Below, one piece after another: positions 1 through 8,011 of a stretch of 16,078 bases of DNA. Within the stretch, counting starts at the first letter, position 1, and every line of letters begins with the position of its first letter. The notes under the pieces are model-generated. The model was not told the DNA's origin. It saw only the letters and a program-made list of their open reading frames with translations, and made no database searches. Origin of the DNA: CAXXIC01 sp964534355 (GTDB taxonomy: Bacteria; Bacteroidota; Bacteroidia; Bacteroidales; UBA7332); assembly GCA_964534355.1 (NCBI GenBank), contig CAZHNZ010000097.1:1-16078 (forward strand), read 5' to 3'. The position numbers and the translations under genes were made by a program.

Positions 1-654
1 CAATTCGACTACCAACCGCCTTATGCGTTGAAGTACAAAAAATATCAACACACCATTTCCAACCCTCAGGAAGTGTGTGCTGCCAATGGGTTTTCGCCCA
101 AAATCAGTACACTGAAAATCGATGGTGGAAATGTAATCAAAGGCTCCGATTTTCTGATTTTAACCGATAGAGCGCTTGACCATAATCCTGGTCGTGATGT
201 GCGAAGCGAATTGGCTGAATTGTTTGGTATTGAGGCTACGAATGTTTACTTCATTCCAGCCGAAAAAGGCGATGAGATTGGTCATGCGGATGGAATGGTG
301 CGAGTGGTTCGCGATAAACATCTGCTATTGAATGATTATTCGGTACATCAAAAAGATAAAGTACAGCATTTGAAAATGAACGAATGGATAGCCGAAAGTC
401 CATTTACCGCAACCTCTGTTCCATATTCACCGAATAGAGACAAATACATTGCTGCCACAGGTATCTACACCAACTATTTATTGGTAGGCGATTGTCTGTT
501 TCTCCCTCAATTCAGTATCGATTCGGACTCTGATGCATTAGAACTTATTTCTGATTTATTCCCTGAGAATAAGATAATTCCGGTTCTTTGCAACGAGATT
601 GCCAACGAAGGTGGGGTATTGAATTGCATTAGTTGGAATATTTTTGCAAAATAA
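1..654 (+). CDS. Peptidyl-arginine/agmatine deiminase family protein (5' partial)
   Basis: This reading frame is open from the first base, so the gene begins outside the window and only about 217 C-terminal residues are present; the TTG at 28 is internal, not a start. The family (PAD_porph, agmatine deiminase-like) hydrolyses guanidino groups of arginine, peptidyl-arginine or agmatine to ureido groups plus ammonia, using a Cys-His pair in a pentein fold. Visible marks are IDGGNVI (the GGN strand), GHADGMVRVV (catalytic His with a following Asp) and the C-terminal GGVLNCISWNI, whose Cys (codon 625-627) fits the nucleophile position. True agmatine deiminases usually end in a GNIHC-type motif; Asn instead of His before the Cys suggests a relative whose substrate is not necessarily agmatine. 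About 130 bp separate it from the next gene on the same strand. The family call is firm; the substrate is open. Confidence 0.85.
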   Translation, partial: QFDYQPPYALKYKKYQHTISNPQEVCAANGFSPKISTLKIDGGNVIKGSDFLILTDRALDHNPGRDVRSELAELFGIEATNVYFIPAEKGDEIGHADGMVRVVRDKHLLLNDYSVHQKDKVQHLKMNEWIAESPFTATSVPYSPNRDKYIAATGIYTNYLLVGDCLFLPQFSIDSDSDALELISDLFPENKIIPVLCNEIANEGGVLNCISWNIFAK

Positions 655-692
655 TATGTCATCGGAATGCAATTGCATAAAGACTAACGTTG

Positions 693-709
693 TTTCCGCC
701 CTGACGGTT
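693..709 (+). repeat. Copy 1 of a dispersed 17-bp sequence
   Basis: TTTCCGCCCTGACGGTT lies in the gap between the deiminase and DUF2809 genes and matches 7903-7919 at 16 of 17 positions. It is followed by a small hairpin, CCGCA-acattc-TGCGG. Both copies are in intergenic DNA, which suggests remains of a dispersed noncoding repeat. Confidence 0.4.
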
Positions 710-784
710 CCGCAACATTCTGCGGTATATCCGGGTCGACCGGTAATGTCAATAACTATTCTGCGCCTCATGATGCCTATGGAA

Positions 785-1273
785 ATGAAAAGAAACCGCC
801 CCCTTTACCTCGTCCTTCTTGTATTATCTATCGTGTTGGGACTGCTTTCGCGAAAGTTCAACAGCCATTTCCCCGAAATGGTAAACGATTATCTGGGCGA
901 TGCCATCTGGGCAATGATGGTCTATATCGGATTTGCCTTTATTCTGGATAATAGAAAAAGCCACCAGATAGGCTGCATCAGTCTCTCGTTTTGCTATTTA
1001 ATCGAAATAAGCCAACTCTATCAGGCAGACTGGATCAATGCAATCAGACACACAGCATTAGGGGGATTAGTGCTTGGCTTTGGCTTTTTGTGGACCGATA
1101 TATTGGCCTATACCATGGGGGTAGGCCTGGCGTGGTGCACAGAGGAAATTTGCAGACGGGGGCTCTTTAGCATTTATTATTTATATCTTTGCAAAAAATT
1201 AAGGTTAAGAATAAACAGTGACCACCTTATACGAAGCCGTATAACGTTTATTTCCTATTGTTTCAGTATATGA
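785..1273 (+). CDS. DUF2809 family integral membrane protein
   Basis: A small inner-membrane protein of unknown function. From the ATG at 785 (MKRNRPLYLV) it has 162 residues and about four hydrophobic segments near residues 7-22, 38-56, 62-79 and 90-118. The family pattern is clear: GLLSRKF after helix 1, YLGDAIWAMMVY, then SQLYQADWINAIRHT and LGFGFLWTDILAYTMG. The frame is open upstream to 644, but bases 656-784 contain a repeat-like noncoding stretch and give no family-like sequence, so 785 (or the ATGs at 773 and 779) is preferred. The last 40 or so residues after TEEICRRG do not resemble the family, which normally ends soon after the last helix, and they overlap a possible promoter box of the next gene. 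A one-base change in the G5 run at 1158-1162 would end the protein at the TAG at 1168, so the true end is uncertain. Confidence 0.75.
   Translation: MKRNRPLYLVLLVLSIVLGLLSRKFNSHFPEMVNDYLGDAIWAMMVYIGFAFILDNRKSHQIGCISLSFCYLIEISQLYQADWINAIRHTALGGLVLGFGFLWTDILAYTMGVGLAWCTEEICRRGLFSIYYLYLCKKLRLRINSDHLIRSRITFISYCFSI
1184..1191 (+). promoter_or_regulatory. Possible -7 promoter box (TATCTTTG)
   Basis: TATCTTTG fits the Bacteroidota -7 consensus TAnnTTTG and is followed by GC. It lies inside the atypical tail of the DUF2809 frame and about 150 bp before the large secreted LRR gene. No TTG is found at the expected -33 distance, so this is a weak call. It would fit the DUF2809 gene really ending near 1170. 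Confidence 0.3.
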
Positions 1274-1341
1274 ACAATTATCATTCTACTGTATATTCAG
1301 AGGATCGAAATACCTAAGACAATTTAGATAATATTTATAAA

Positions 1342-4300
1342 ATGAAAAAACAGAAAACCACTTTGCTATTATTATGCATATTCCTTTATGCAGTAGGACA
1401 AGCTCAAATTTCAAAAACTATCAATGTAAGCGCTCCGGGTTCATTATCGACTTTGCTTACAGCAGATGAACTCTCAACGGTTACAAATTTAACTCTGACG
1501 GGTAATATAGATGGCAGAGATTTTTTGATATTAAAAAATAAAATGCCGTCACTCGTGTGGCTTGACTTAACCAATATTTCAATAAAAGAATGTAGTAATA
1601 CTGAATACTATGGTTCTTATTCAATAGTCACCTACTATGCTGAAAATACGCTACAACCTTTAAATTCAAATATTTCGACGATAAAACTTCCAAAATCACT
1701 TGTAGAAATATATGGGAGTTCATTCTCGGATTCAAAAATATCATCTATTTCTATCCCAAAAACAGTAAAACGAATCGGTAATTATGCGTTTAAGAACTGT
1801 AATAATCTAAAAAAAGTAATTTTTGAAGATTCACCAACTGCAATTTCTGTTGGAGCATTTGCTGGCTGTAGTTTGCTTGATGAAATTGATTTCGGTGATT
1901 CGATTCAATCCGTTAGTATGTATGCTTTTAATAACTGTCAGTCATTAAAAGAGATTGTACTCCCTTCTTCAATAACACGCATTGATGATAACGTTTTTCA
2001 GAACTGCATAAGTTTAAACAAAGTAATAATATTAGCGCCCATAACACAGGTTAGTAGTAATATGTTTAATGGTTGTATTAATCTTACAGAGATAATAATG
2101 CCAAATACGATTACAAGAATTAATGAATCTGCTTTTAATAATTGCAAAGCATTAAGAAGTATTATACTTTCTAATTCTTTAAGCTTTATTTCTGACTATG
2201 CTTTTTATAATTGCACTGGTTTAAAAACAATTAACCTTCCTAATTCTCTGTCCTATCTTGGTTGTGGGGCTTTTGGCAATTGCACTGCTCTTGATACTGT
2301 TTTTAACAACTCATATGTGCCGCAGGGGATAGCCGGGTGTAATTTCTTTTACGGCACTAGTCAGCAGCAGATTGTTCTAGTGGTTCCTTATATGACTAAA
2401 GATGTATATCGGAAATCGGATTATTGGAAGCAATTTGGAACTATTCGTGAATTTGCCGAAGGTGTATATCTGAATAAAAAGAAGCGATATATTTCAGACA
2501 GAGCTGGAGACACTATTCAAATAAACATTTCGGCAATCGGAAAGTGGACCACCTTGTGTGGTCAAAAGTGGTTATCATTTGATAAAACAGAAGGAGACAA
2601 CTCAGATAGATTGACTATTAAAGTAGAAAAGAATGATTCGTTATCTTCCAGAGAAGCCAACATGCAAATATTTGATTCTTCAAATAGAGTTCAAACCCTC
2701 AGGATAATTCAACATGGTAAACTAATTGTCGTATCAAGTATTGCCGGAAATCTCACAGTTAGTAGTCATGCACAATTAATTGATAATTTAAAAATAACTG
2801 GCACAATGAATGCCCGGGATTTTAAATATATCAAGCAAAATCTCAGTAACCTAAGTTCTTTGGATTTGAGTGATGCCAGAATAAGCGAATATACAGGTAT
2901 AAACGGGACTAATGAAAACAATTATTCTTCAACTACCACATATAATAAGGACGAACTCCCTGTTTATGCAATTTCATCAAAAGTGATTAGTCTGAAAATT
3001 CCAACAATTCTCAAATCATTCGCTGCTAACAGTCTGTCAGGTGCAATAAATATCCAGAATATGTATGTAAACTTTCGTAAACCTTCAAAAATTAATCTTT
3101 CTTCGGCAAATGTTTTTTCCGATATGGATACCTTGAATTGTACTCTACATGTTCCTTATCAAACACAGATTAACTTTTTGCAGGCTAATCAATGGCAGAA
3201 ATTTAAATGTATTCATGAATCTCCATATTCTTTGTATTTAAATCAGGATACATTGATTTTTAACCCACAAATGGGTAATAGTGTGACCTTAAAGGTTTTA
3301 ACGAATGTCGATTGGGGTGTTCGTAGTAGTCAGGAGTGGTTGAGTGTAAAGAAAATACATACCCCGAATGTTGATTCAATACAAATTTCAGCATTACCAA
3401 ACAACGATTTTCAACCTCGCAGTGCAACTGTTTGTTTGTTCTCCGATCTCCTCGACTCGGTTTATTATACCGTTTTGCAGGATGGAAAAGTTGTAAGCTA
3501 TACAATCACTGCAGGTAATCTTAAAACAATTATTCATTCAACTGTAAAAAAGAATGTGACTAACCTGGTATTAACCGGAACAATGGATGCTCGTGATTTT
3601 CGTATTGTTCGTGATTCGATGCCAAATTTAATATCTGTTGATCTAAGCAAAGTTAAGATATTATATTACAAAGGACTTGAAGGCACCATACGGGATTATT
3701 TTTATCCCGATTATATTCCGGTAACCTTTCCTGCAAATGAAATCCCAATATATGCATTCAAAAGAGATTACAATCTCGAAAGCAGTAAAATACTAAATTC
3801 GGTCATACTTCCAGATACGACTGTATCAATCGGAGAATATGCATTTTCAGGTTGTATTGGACTTACTGATTTAAAAATCAATAAACTAACAACGACCATC
3901 AAAAATAGTGCATTTTTCAGCTGCGAAAGACTTGAAACTTTTGAAATCCCAGAGAGTGTAAAGAATATTGGAGGATCTTTGTTTGATAATTGTACAAGTC
4001 TTAAGAGTGTAACAATCAACGCCCCGATAACCACGATTCCCGGTTCAATGTTTTTTTCATGCAAAAACCTCTCAACCCTTAACCTTCCCAAAACAATTAC
4101 TTCAGTTGGATCTTATGCCTTTTATGAGTGTAGAGCCTTGAAGGAAATATCACTTCCACAACTCATATCAATAGGAGAAGCTGGTTTTATTTATTGCTCA
4201 GGGTTAACAGAATTTCGAATCCCTTCAACAGTAACTTCTATAGGTGCCTGGAGTTTTGCCGGTTGTGTAAATCTGAAAAAAATATATGCTGATGGTATTA

Positions 4301-4668
4301 ATCCATCTTCGATAACATTAGGCTACAGCGTTTTCTCAAATATACCAACGTCAACTTGTACGTTAAATGTGCCAAATGGGTCAAAACGACTTTATGCCGC
4401 TGCGGATCAATGGAAATCTTTTATGAATATCAGTGAAATTATTACCCATACAGAATTAAAAAATTTCACTGGTATTCGTGTAATAACAGGTAGGGGAGAG
4501 CTTACTATTTTTAATGCTGAACCGGGTACACCTGCCCGGATTTTTAATTTTTCCGGTAGTAAAATAACGGAACAACTTATTCGGGATAATCAAACCATTA
4601 TTAGCTTACCTACAGGGTTTTATTTGTTACGTATTGGAAATTATTCCTCAAAAATTTTTGTCAGGTGA
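1342..4668 (+). CDS. Secreted BspA-like leucine-rich-repeat/BACON protein with T9SS sorting domain
   Basis: A 1108-aa surface or secreted protein. Residues 1-21 are a signal peptide (MKKQKTTLLLLCIFLYAVGQA). Three related modules follow. Each opens with a cap like LTGTMDARDF...MPNLxxxDLS (about 28-83, 466-514, 722-773), continues into LRR_5 (BspA-type) repeats of the form LxxIxLPxxxxxIxxxAFxxC, and closes with VPxxxxxxYxxxxxWxxF (about 348-365, 604-621, 1009-1026). BACON-like beta-sandwiches (about 376-459 and 630-715, with WLSF and EWLSV motifs) link module 1 to 2 and 2 to 3. Modules 1 and 3 have about eight LRRs each; module 2 has almost none. Residues about 1045-1108 form a type A T9SS sorting domain (GFYLLRI...SKIFVR), implying export through the outer membrane and surface attachment or release. 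BspA-like proteins are known for binding host or other bacterial surfaces; the ligand here is unknown. It appears monocistronic, with an AT-rich leader. Confidence 0.9.
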   Translation: MKKQKTTLLLLCIFLYAVGQAQISKTINVSAPGSLSTLLTADELSTVTNLTLTGNIDGRDFLILKNKMPSLVWLDLTNISIKECSNTEYYGSYSIVTYYAENTLQPLNSNISTIKLPKSLVEIYGSSFSDSKISSISIPKTVKRIGNYAFKNCNNLKKVIFEDSPTAISVGAFAGCSLLDEIDFGDSIQSVSMYAFNNCQSLKEIVLPSSITRIDDNVFQNCISLNKVIILAPITQVSSNMFNGCINLTEIIMPNTITRINESAFNNCKALRSIILSNSLSFISDYAFYNCTGLKTINLPNSLSYLGCGAFGNCTALDTVFNNSYVPQGIAGCNFFYGTSQQQIVLVVPYMTKDVYRKSDYWKQFGTIREFAEGVYLNKKKRYISDRAGDTIQINISAIGKWTTLCGQKWLSFDKTEGDNSDRLTIKVEKNDSLSSREANMQIFDSSNRVQTLRIIQHGKLIVVSSIAGNLTVSSHAQLIDNLKITGTMNARDFKYIKQNLSNLSSLDLSDARISEYTGINGTNENNYSSTTTYNKDELPVYAISSKVISLKIPTILKSFAANSLSGAINIQNMYVNFRKPSKINLSSANVFSDMDTLNCTLHVPYQTQINFLQANQWQKFKCIHESPYSLYLNQDTLIFNPQMGNSVTLKVLTNVDWGVRSSQEWLSVKKIHTPNVDSIQISALPNNDFQPRSATVCLFSDLLDSVYYTVLQDGKVVSYTITAGNLKTIIHSTVKKNVTNLVLTGTMDARDFRIVRDSMPNLISVDLSKVKILYYKGLEGTIRDYFYPDYIPVTFPANEIPIYAFKRDYNLESSKILNSVILPDTTVSIGEYAFSGCIGLTDLKINKLTTTIKNSAFFSCERLETFEIPESVKNIGGSLFDNCTSLKSVTINAPITTIPGSMFFSCKNLSTLNLPKTITSVGSYAFYECRALKEISLPQLISIGEAGFIYCSGLTEFRIPSTVTSIGAWSFAGCVNLKKIYADGINPSSITLGYSVFSNIPTSTCTLNVPNGSKRLYAAADQWKSFMNISEIITHTELKNFTGIRVITGRGELTIFNAEPGTPARIFNFSGSKITEQLIRDNQTIISLPTGFYLLRIGNYSSKIFVR

Positions 4669-4715
4669 TTTTTGATAGATTTGAAATACGATAATTGACA
4701 GATAAGAATTAAATT

Positions 4716-4733
4716 AGAAACGACAACGTTTCT
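4716..4733 (+). terminator. Hairpin downstream of the LRR gene (weak terminator)
   Basis: AGAAACG and CGTTTCT form a perfect 7-bp stem with a four-base ACAA loop, 48 bp after the stop codon of the LRR gene. No T-run follows, so it could be a factor-dependent terminator, an mRNA-end stabiliser, or chance. The rest of 4669-4956 holds no supported gene. Confidence 0.35.
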
Positions 4734-4889
4734 GTCTGTAGTCGTTCCGGACCAACAATTATGTAAATACGCAACAAAACAGTAATGTTGCAGACGCAAG
4801 TTATTGAGCTGTCGGAGTGAAATGTGATACAAACCCAATGCCCCGTTATCCGTGTTGACAGGATGGTGGATTAAGGCAAAAGTATGTAT

Positions 4890-4926
4890 AAAAAGAGGCT
4901 GACTCATGTTACTTTGAGACAGCCTC
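4890..4926 (-). terminator. Rho-independent terminator of the DUF4914 gene
   Basis: Read on the minus strand, GAGGCTG pairs with CAGCCTC, and four further pairs follow after one mismatch, around a loop of about eight bases. A TTTTT tract comes directly after the stem. It lies 31 bp past the stop codon of the minus-strand DUF4914 gene, so it has the right position, strand and tail for an intrinsic terminator. Only the minus orientation has a T-tract immediately after the stem. Confidence 0.8.
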
Positions 4927-4956
4927 CGTTCGAAGTTGGTTATTGTTCTTTGTTGT

Positions 4957-6870
4957 TTATGTGGTTAAGAATGAATACTGATAATTCATGGGTATTATTT
5001 CGTTATATTCCTCTACCGATGCGTCAGCCAGGCAGGCTTCAATTATTTTTCTGCCTAACGGATTTAGCTCGGGGGTTAAGAATTGCGGTAACTCTTTTTT
5101 GAAGAAATCAGTCAGGATTCCCGCACCTGCATCATACCCGGCCAGTCCAACTTCAGGTTGACGGTGTACTTGCAGGAATCGGGATGGAATTTTAGCACCT
5201 TCTATGGTCAAATAATTTAGTTCATATCCCAATAATGGACATCTTGCCGGTTGGTATTGATCTGCTCGCAATTGAGCATTACCTCTTCTGGCAAGATATT
5301 CACGCATAAGTAGTTGAGGCTTAAATCCGACTTTCCATACGCCAATGTATTGATTTGGAACCAGAGTATATCGCATTCGCGGTGTTTGTACAAATTGTTC
5401 CAGTAGCAGGTTGGCGTGTGTCACCATTTTACCCGTCGCAAAAGGCCAATAAGAGCCAACACCCTCCGATTCCATACCTTCGCCTCCGATTATGCTTGGA
5501 TTAGCATGTCCACGGGGAGAGACAAGTCGCCACAGCCAGGCCAGTGCAGGTGGCAGTATATGGAATAATCCAAATATTCCGTAGTTTGGATTCTCAAAAG
5601 AAGACATTGGTGTTCTGACACCAAAACTCCGGACATCTACGGTTACCGGTTTATTGATAACAGAGGGTACAATATTGCGTGGCACAATAACTCTCGGATT
5701 AGGACATCTTTTGCCGGGTTCATCTTCTGTATGGTCCCAAATAAGAGCAGTGCTGTTGGGTGTTGTTTTAATGTTCAGAAACAATAATGGCGTTTTGGGG
5801 TTAATGGTTAGTTTCTCAAGCGCAGGGTCATCTCCATATTCACAAATGCTATCTACTCGAATAAACCATGCATTTTCAGCATCCAGAACCGTGATTTTGC
5901 CGTTGTCTTTTTGAATTGACTTTGCGCATAATGCCATATCATCGGTCACCGGATTGAAAGAGCAGAAAAGAGATAAGTTGATCATTCGTTTTTCTCCGGT
6001 TATTACATTCTCACCAATCATTACCTGACCATTCGGTTCACGTATAATGTGTTGAAGCATTTCGCTTTTTCCGCCACCGCTGGCTCCTTCGTGCATAAAT
6101 GTGGTCAGATTGTCGTATGGGCTTACCACCTGCACCGTGGAGCAATGTGCAGTTATCCAACCCTCTTTCTCACCCTTTGTCAGCAGAGCACCAAATAATC
6201 CCTTTTTTGCACTGGGTCCGGGGTAAAGGTTATACGAATATATTTCGTGGCATGTTTCGGTTCGATTGTGCACAACCACCTGCTTCCCCTCAAAGTGGGT
6301 GTGCCGGAATGTAGGCGCAACATATATGACAGAAGAGATATCAAATTCTTCCGTCAGGTCGGATACGGGCACTATGCTCTGCAGCATTGCCAGGCCCATG
6401 GCGAAAAATCCGGCATTTGCAGGTGCGATAGCTATACCGCCTACACCTATGCCTTTATTACCTGCAAAATAGATGAAAACAGCCAGTTCCTGTTCTTTCA
6501 TCCATTGAAATGTAGCCGCTTTCAATGAATCAAATTCATAGCCAAATTTTTCTTTGAAATGGATTTTGTCACTTGGCAGGTCGTCTGCAATGGCCATAGT
6601 GTCCGGATCGCGACGGCGCATATATGTGTCTGTATAATTAGCCGAAATACCGTTTGCCACTTTATGAACCACAACCTCGGTGTATTCTCCTTTAGCGGGA
6701 ACATCGTATTTTACCTCGTAGCTCGTTTTATCTTCACCACCTACTGCGGCAATAGCTAACTCTGATACCGTGTTGTAAATTTTATAGCTTTTACAACTGT
6801 TCAATAATACGTAAACATCGTCTGGTAAAGCTATTTTTTTCTTTTCCAGCATTCTAAAGAAATCTTTCAT
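4957..6870 (-). CDS. DUF4914 family protein, P-loop and PEP-carboxykinase-like
   Basis: A 637-aa cytoplasmic protein with no signal peptide, recognised as DUF4914; its function is not established. A Walker A motif, GASGGGKS, sits at residues 262-269 (K268, S269) after HE. Downstream are VTDDMAL (about 308-314), ITVLDAENAWF (about 326-336), NPRVIVPRNIVP (about 391-402) and RSFGVRTP (about 414-421). Their order and spacing recall phosphoenolpyruvate carboxykinase: kinase P-loop, metal-binding acidic pair, the TENTR/NPR region and the AFGVLPP loop. I infer a nucleotide-binding enzyme with a PEPCK-like fold; the substrate is unknown. The N-terminal 250 residues would be the family-specific part. 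The start ATG (6868-6870) gives MKDFFRMLEKKKIALPDDVY. The gene lies 89 bp after a HAD phosphatase on the same strand, so cotranscription is possible, and it ends at a strong terminator. Confidence 0.85.
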   Translation of the reverse strand: MKDFFRMLEKKKIALPDDVYVLLNSCKSYKIYNTVSELAIAAVGGEDKTSYEVKYDVPAKGEYTEVVVHKVANGISANYTDTYMRRRDPDTMAIADDLPSDKIHFKEKFGYEFDSLKAATFQWMKEQELAVFIYFAGNKGIGVGGIAIAPANAGFFAMGLAMLQSIVPVSDLTEEFDISSVIYVAPTFRHTHFEGKQVVVHNRTETCHEIYSYNLYPGPSAKKGLFGALLTKGEKEGWITAHCSTVQVVSPYDNLTTFMHEGASGGGKSEMLQHIIREPNGQVMIGENVITGEKRMINLSLFCSFNPVTDDMALCAKSIQKDNGKITVLDAENAWFIRVDSICEYGDDPALEKLTINPKTPLLFLNIKTTPNSTALIWDHTEDEPGKRCPNPRVIVPRNIVPSVINKPVTVDVRSFGVRTPMSSFENPNYGIFGLFHILPPALAWLWRLVSPRGHANPSIIGGEGMESEGVGSYWPFATGKMVTHANLLLEQFVQTPRMRYTLVPNQYIGVWKVGFKPQLLMREYLARRGNAQLRADQYQPARCPLLGYELNYLTIEGAKIPSRFLQVHRQPEVGLAGYDAGAGILTDFFKKELPQFLTPELNPLGRKIIEACLADASVEEYNEIIPMNYQYSFLTT

Positions 6871-6959
6871 ATTGTTCTGTTTTTATTGGATACATTTTGC
6901 TCGAATTATTAATGTTAGAAATTGGACTAAGTGTGCGGTATTTGGGTGTTGAAACTTTA

Positions 6960-7505
6960 TTATAAGCAATTGATAGTATCATCAATAAGTTTTGATGCAT
7001 CCCGGATATTATTGCAGATAAAACAGTCCTGAGTTAATTCGTGTCTGTGCTTCTTACCATGTCCGGTTAAAACATAAACCGGATTAATGCCACTATTAAT
7101 GCCGCATTCTACATCTGATGGATGATCACCGATAATATAAGATTTTGCCAGATTAATATTGTATAACCGGGCTGCCAGATTTATAAAATATGGTTTGGGC
7201 TTTTTGCAAATGCAATTGTCTGTTGTATCGTGAGGACAACAAAAAACATCAGTAATTCTAATACCGTTTGCGCAGAGAGTTTCGACCAGATAGTCGTTTA
7301 CTTGTTTTACATCTTTGGCTGATGTGATACCTTTAGATATTCCGGACTGATTGGTTATGATAAATAGCAGAAACGTTTTTTGCAAAAGTCGTAATGAGTC
7401 AATAGTATCCGGAAAGAATTCTACCTCCCTTGGATTGCTGAGATAACCGAGGTCTTTGATTATAGTACCATCCCGATCTAAAAAAATTGCCTTATTTTTC
7501 TTCAT
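6960..7505 (-). CDS. GmhB-like HAD phosphatase (heptose-bisphosphate / histidinol-phosphate phosphatase family)
   Basis: A 181-aa cytoplasmic HAD-superfamily phosphatase of the HisB-N/GmhB branch. GmhB removes the C7 phosphate from D-glycero-D-manno-heptose 1,7-bisphosphate in the synthesis of the LPS-core heptose precursor. Motif I is FLDRDGT (D10 nucleophile, D12 acid/base), motif II is TNQSG (51-55), and motif IV is GDHPSD (D127, D131). The zinc loop of this branch is present as CPH...CICKKP, with C90, H92, C98 and C100 as probable ligands. The glycine normally found after KPxP in GmhB is replaced (KPKPYF), so the exact substrate is uncertain, and no other heptose gene is in view. Length is normal for the family. 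A TATCTTTG box lies 30 bp upstream of the ATG; the DUF4914 gene follows 89 bp downstream, probably in the same transcript. Confidence 0.85.
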   Translation of the reverse strand: MKKNKAIFLDRDGTIIKDLGYLSNPREVEFFPDTIDSLRLLQKTFLLFIITNQSGISKGITSAKDVKQVNDYLVETLCANGIRITDVFCCPHDTTDNCICKKPKPYFINLAARLYNINLAKSYIIGDHPSDVECGINSGINPVYVLTGHGKKHRHELTQDCFICNNIRDASKLIDDTINCL

Positions 7506-7534
7506 TTCGTTAGCTATTTTTCTATTTTCAATGA

Positions 7535-7542
7535 CAAAGATA
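7535..7542 (-). promoter_or_regulatory. Possible -7 promoter box for the HAD phosphatase gene
   Basis: On the minus strand this reads TATCTTTG, a full match to TAnnTTTG, and it would give a leader of roughly 20-25 bases before the ATG at 7505. No TTG is seen about 20 bases further upstream, so only half the promoter is supported. Confidence 0.45.
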
Positions 7543-7761
7543 ATAAATCTATACTTAAATAATGAAGTGTGGGTTTATTAATTAAGTCTATTTTAGAACG
7601 ATTAATGCGGTGGTTTGAATCAATGATTTGCCTATGTGTTTGATATAGAGTGTTTTATTGTTTGTCTGTTGGTGTTTCCGTTATATTTTTTTATTATAAT
7701 TTACTTCATTCTATGTCGCTGCATACGCGTTCCTTAGAACATAAATCTGTTTAAAAACAAT

Positions 7762-7795
7762 GCAGATAAGGGGCTTAATCGATGATCTGCCCCTT
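7762..7795. repeat. Two interleaved inverted repeats (alternative hairpins)
   Basis: GCAGAT (7762-7767) pairs with ATCTGC (7785-7790), and AAGGGGC (7768-7774) pairs with GCCCCTT (7789-7795). The arms alternate in the order A, B, A', B' and share two bases, so the two stems cannot both form completely. The sequence could be a switch-like RNA, an H-type pseudoknot with a trimmed stem, a terminator for the minus-strand gene ending at 8012, or a protein-binding dyad. Confidence 0.45.
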
Positions 7796-7902
7796 CGGTA
7801 TTATCGGTATCTGTGATAGGAAATGAGAAGTAATCCGCAATTAATCAGTAGAATAGAAGGAATAATTTTTCGAACTGAAAGCCCTGTAATTATCGAAGGA
7901 TT

Positions 7903-7919
7903 TTTCCGTCCTGACGGTT
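7903..7919 (+). repeat. Copy 2 of a dispersed 17-bp sequence
   Basis: TTTCCGTCCTGACGGTT differs from the copy at 693-709 by one base. The CCGTC...GACGG part is itself a short dyad. The following bases are only loosely alike between the copies (both carry TTCTG 10-13 bases later). Confidence 0.4.
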
Positions 7920-8011
7920 TCCTGACTTTCTGTTTTCACCATTGCTTTCTCCCGGAGCTAGTGATCAACGGTATTGTGACCTAATAAATGTGTGAATTTT
8001 TCTACATAATA

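Larger units (their letters stand above)
7543..8011. other. Gene-free intergenic region
   Basis: About 470 bp between the HAD phosphatase promoter and the stop codon of the outer-membrane protein gene. Both strands carry frequent stops and no recognisable protein. It contains a pair of overlapping inverted repeats (7762-7795) and a 17-base sequence shared with 693-709. No terminator with a T-run is obvious for the upstream minus-strand gene. Confidence 0.6.

Noticed and set aside
656..784. Upstream extension of the DUF2809 protein from the ATG at 656
   Set aside because: The extra residues do not fit the family, and the DNA contains a repeat shared with another intergenic gap.
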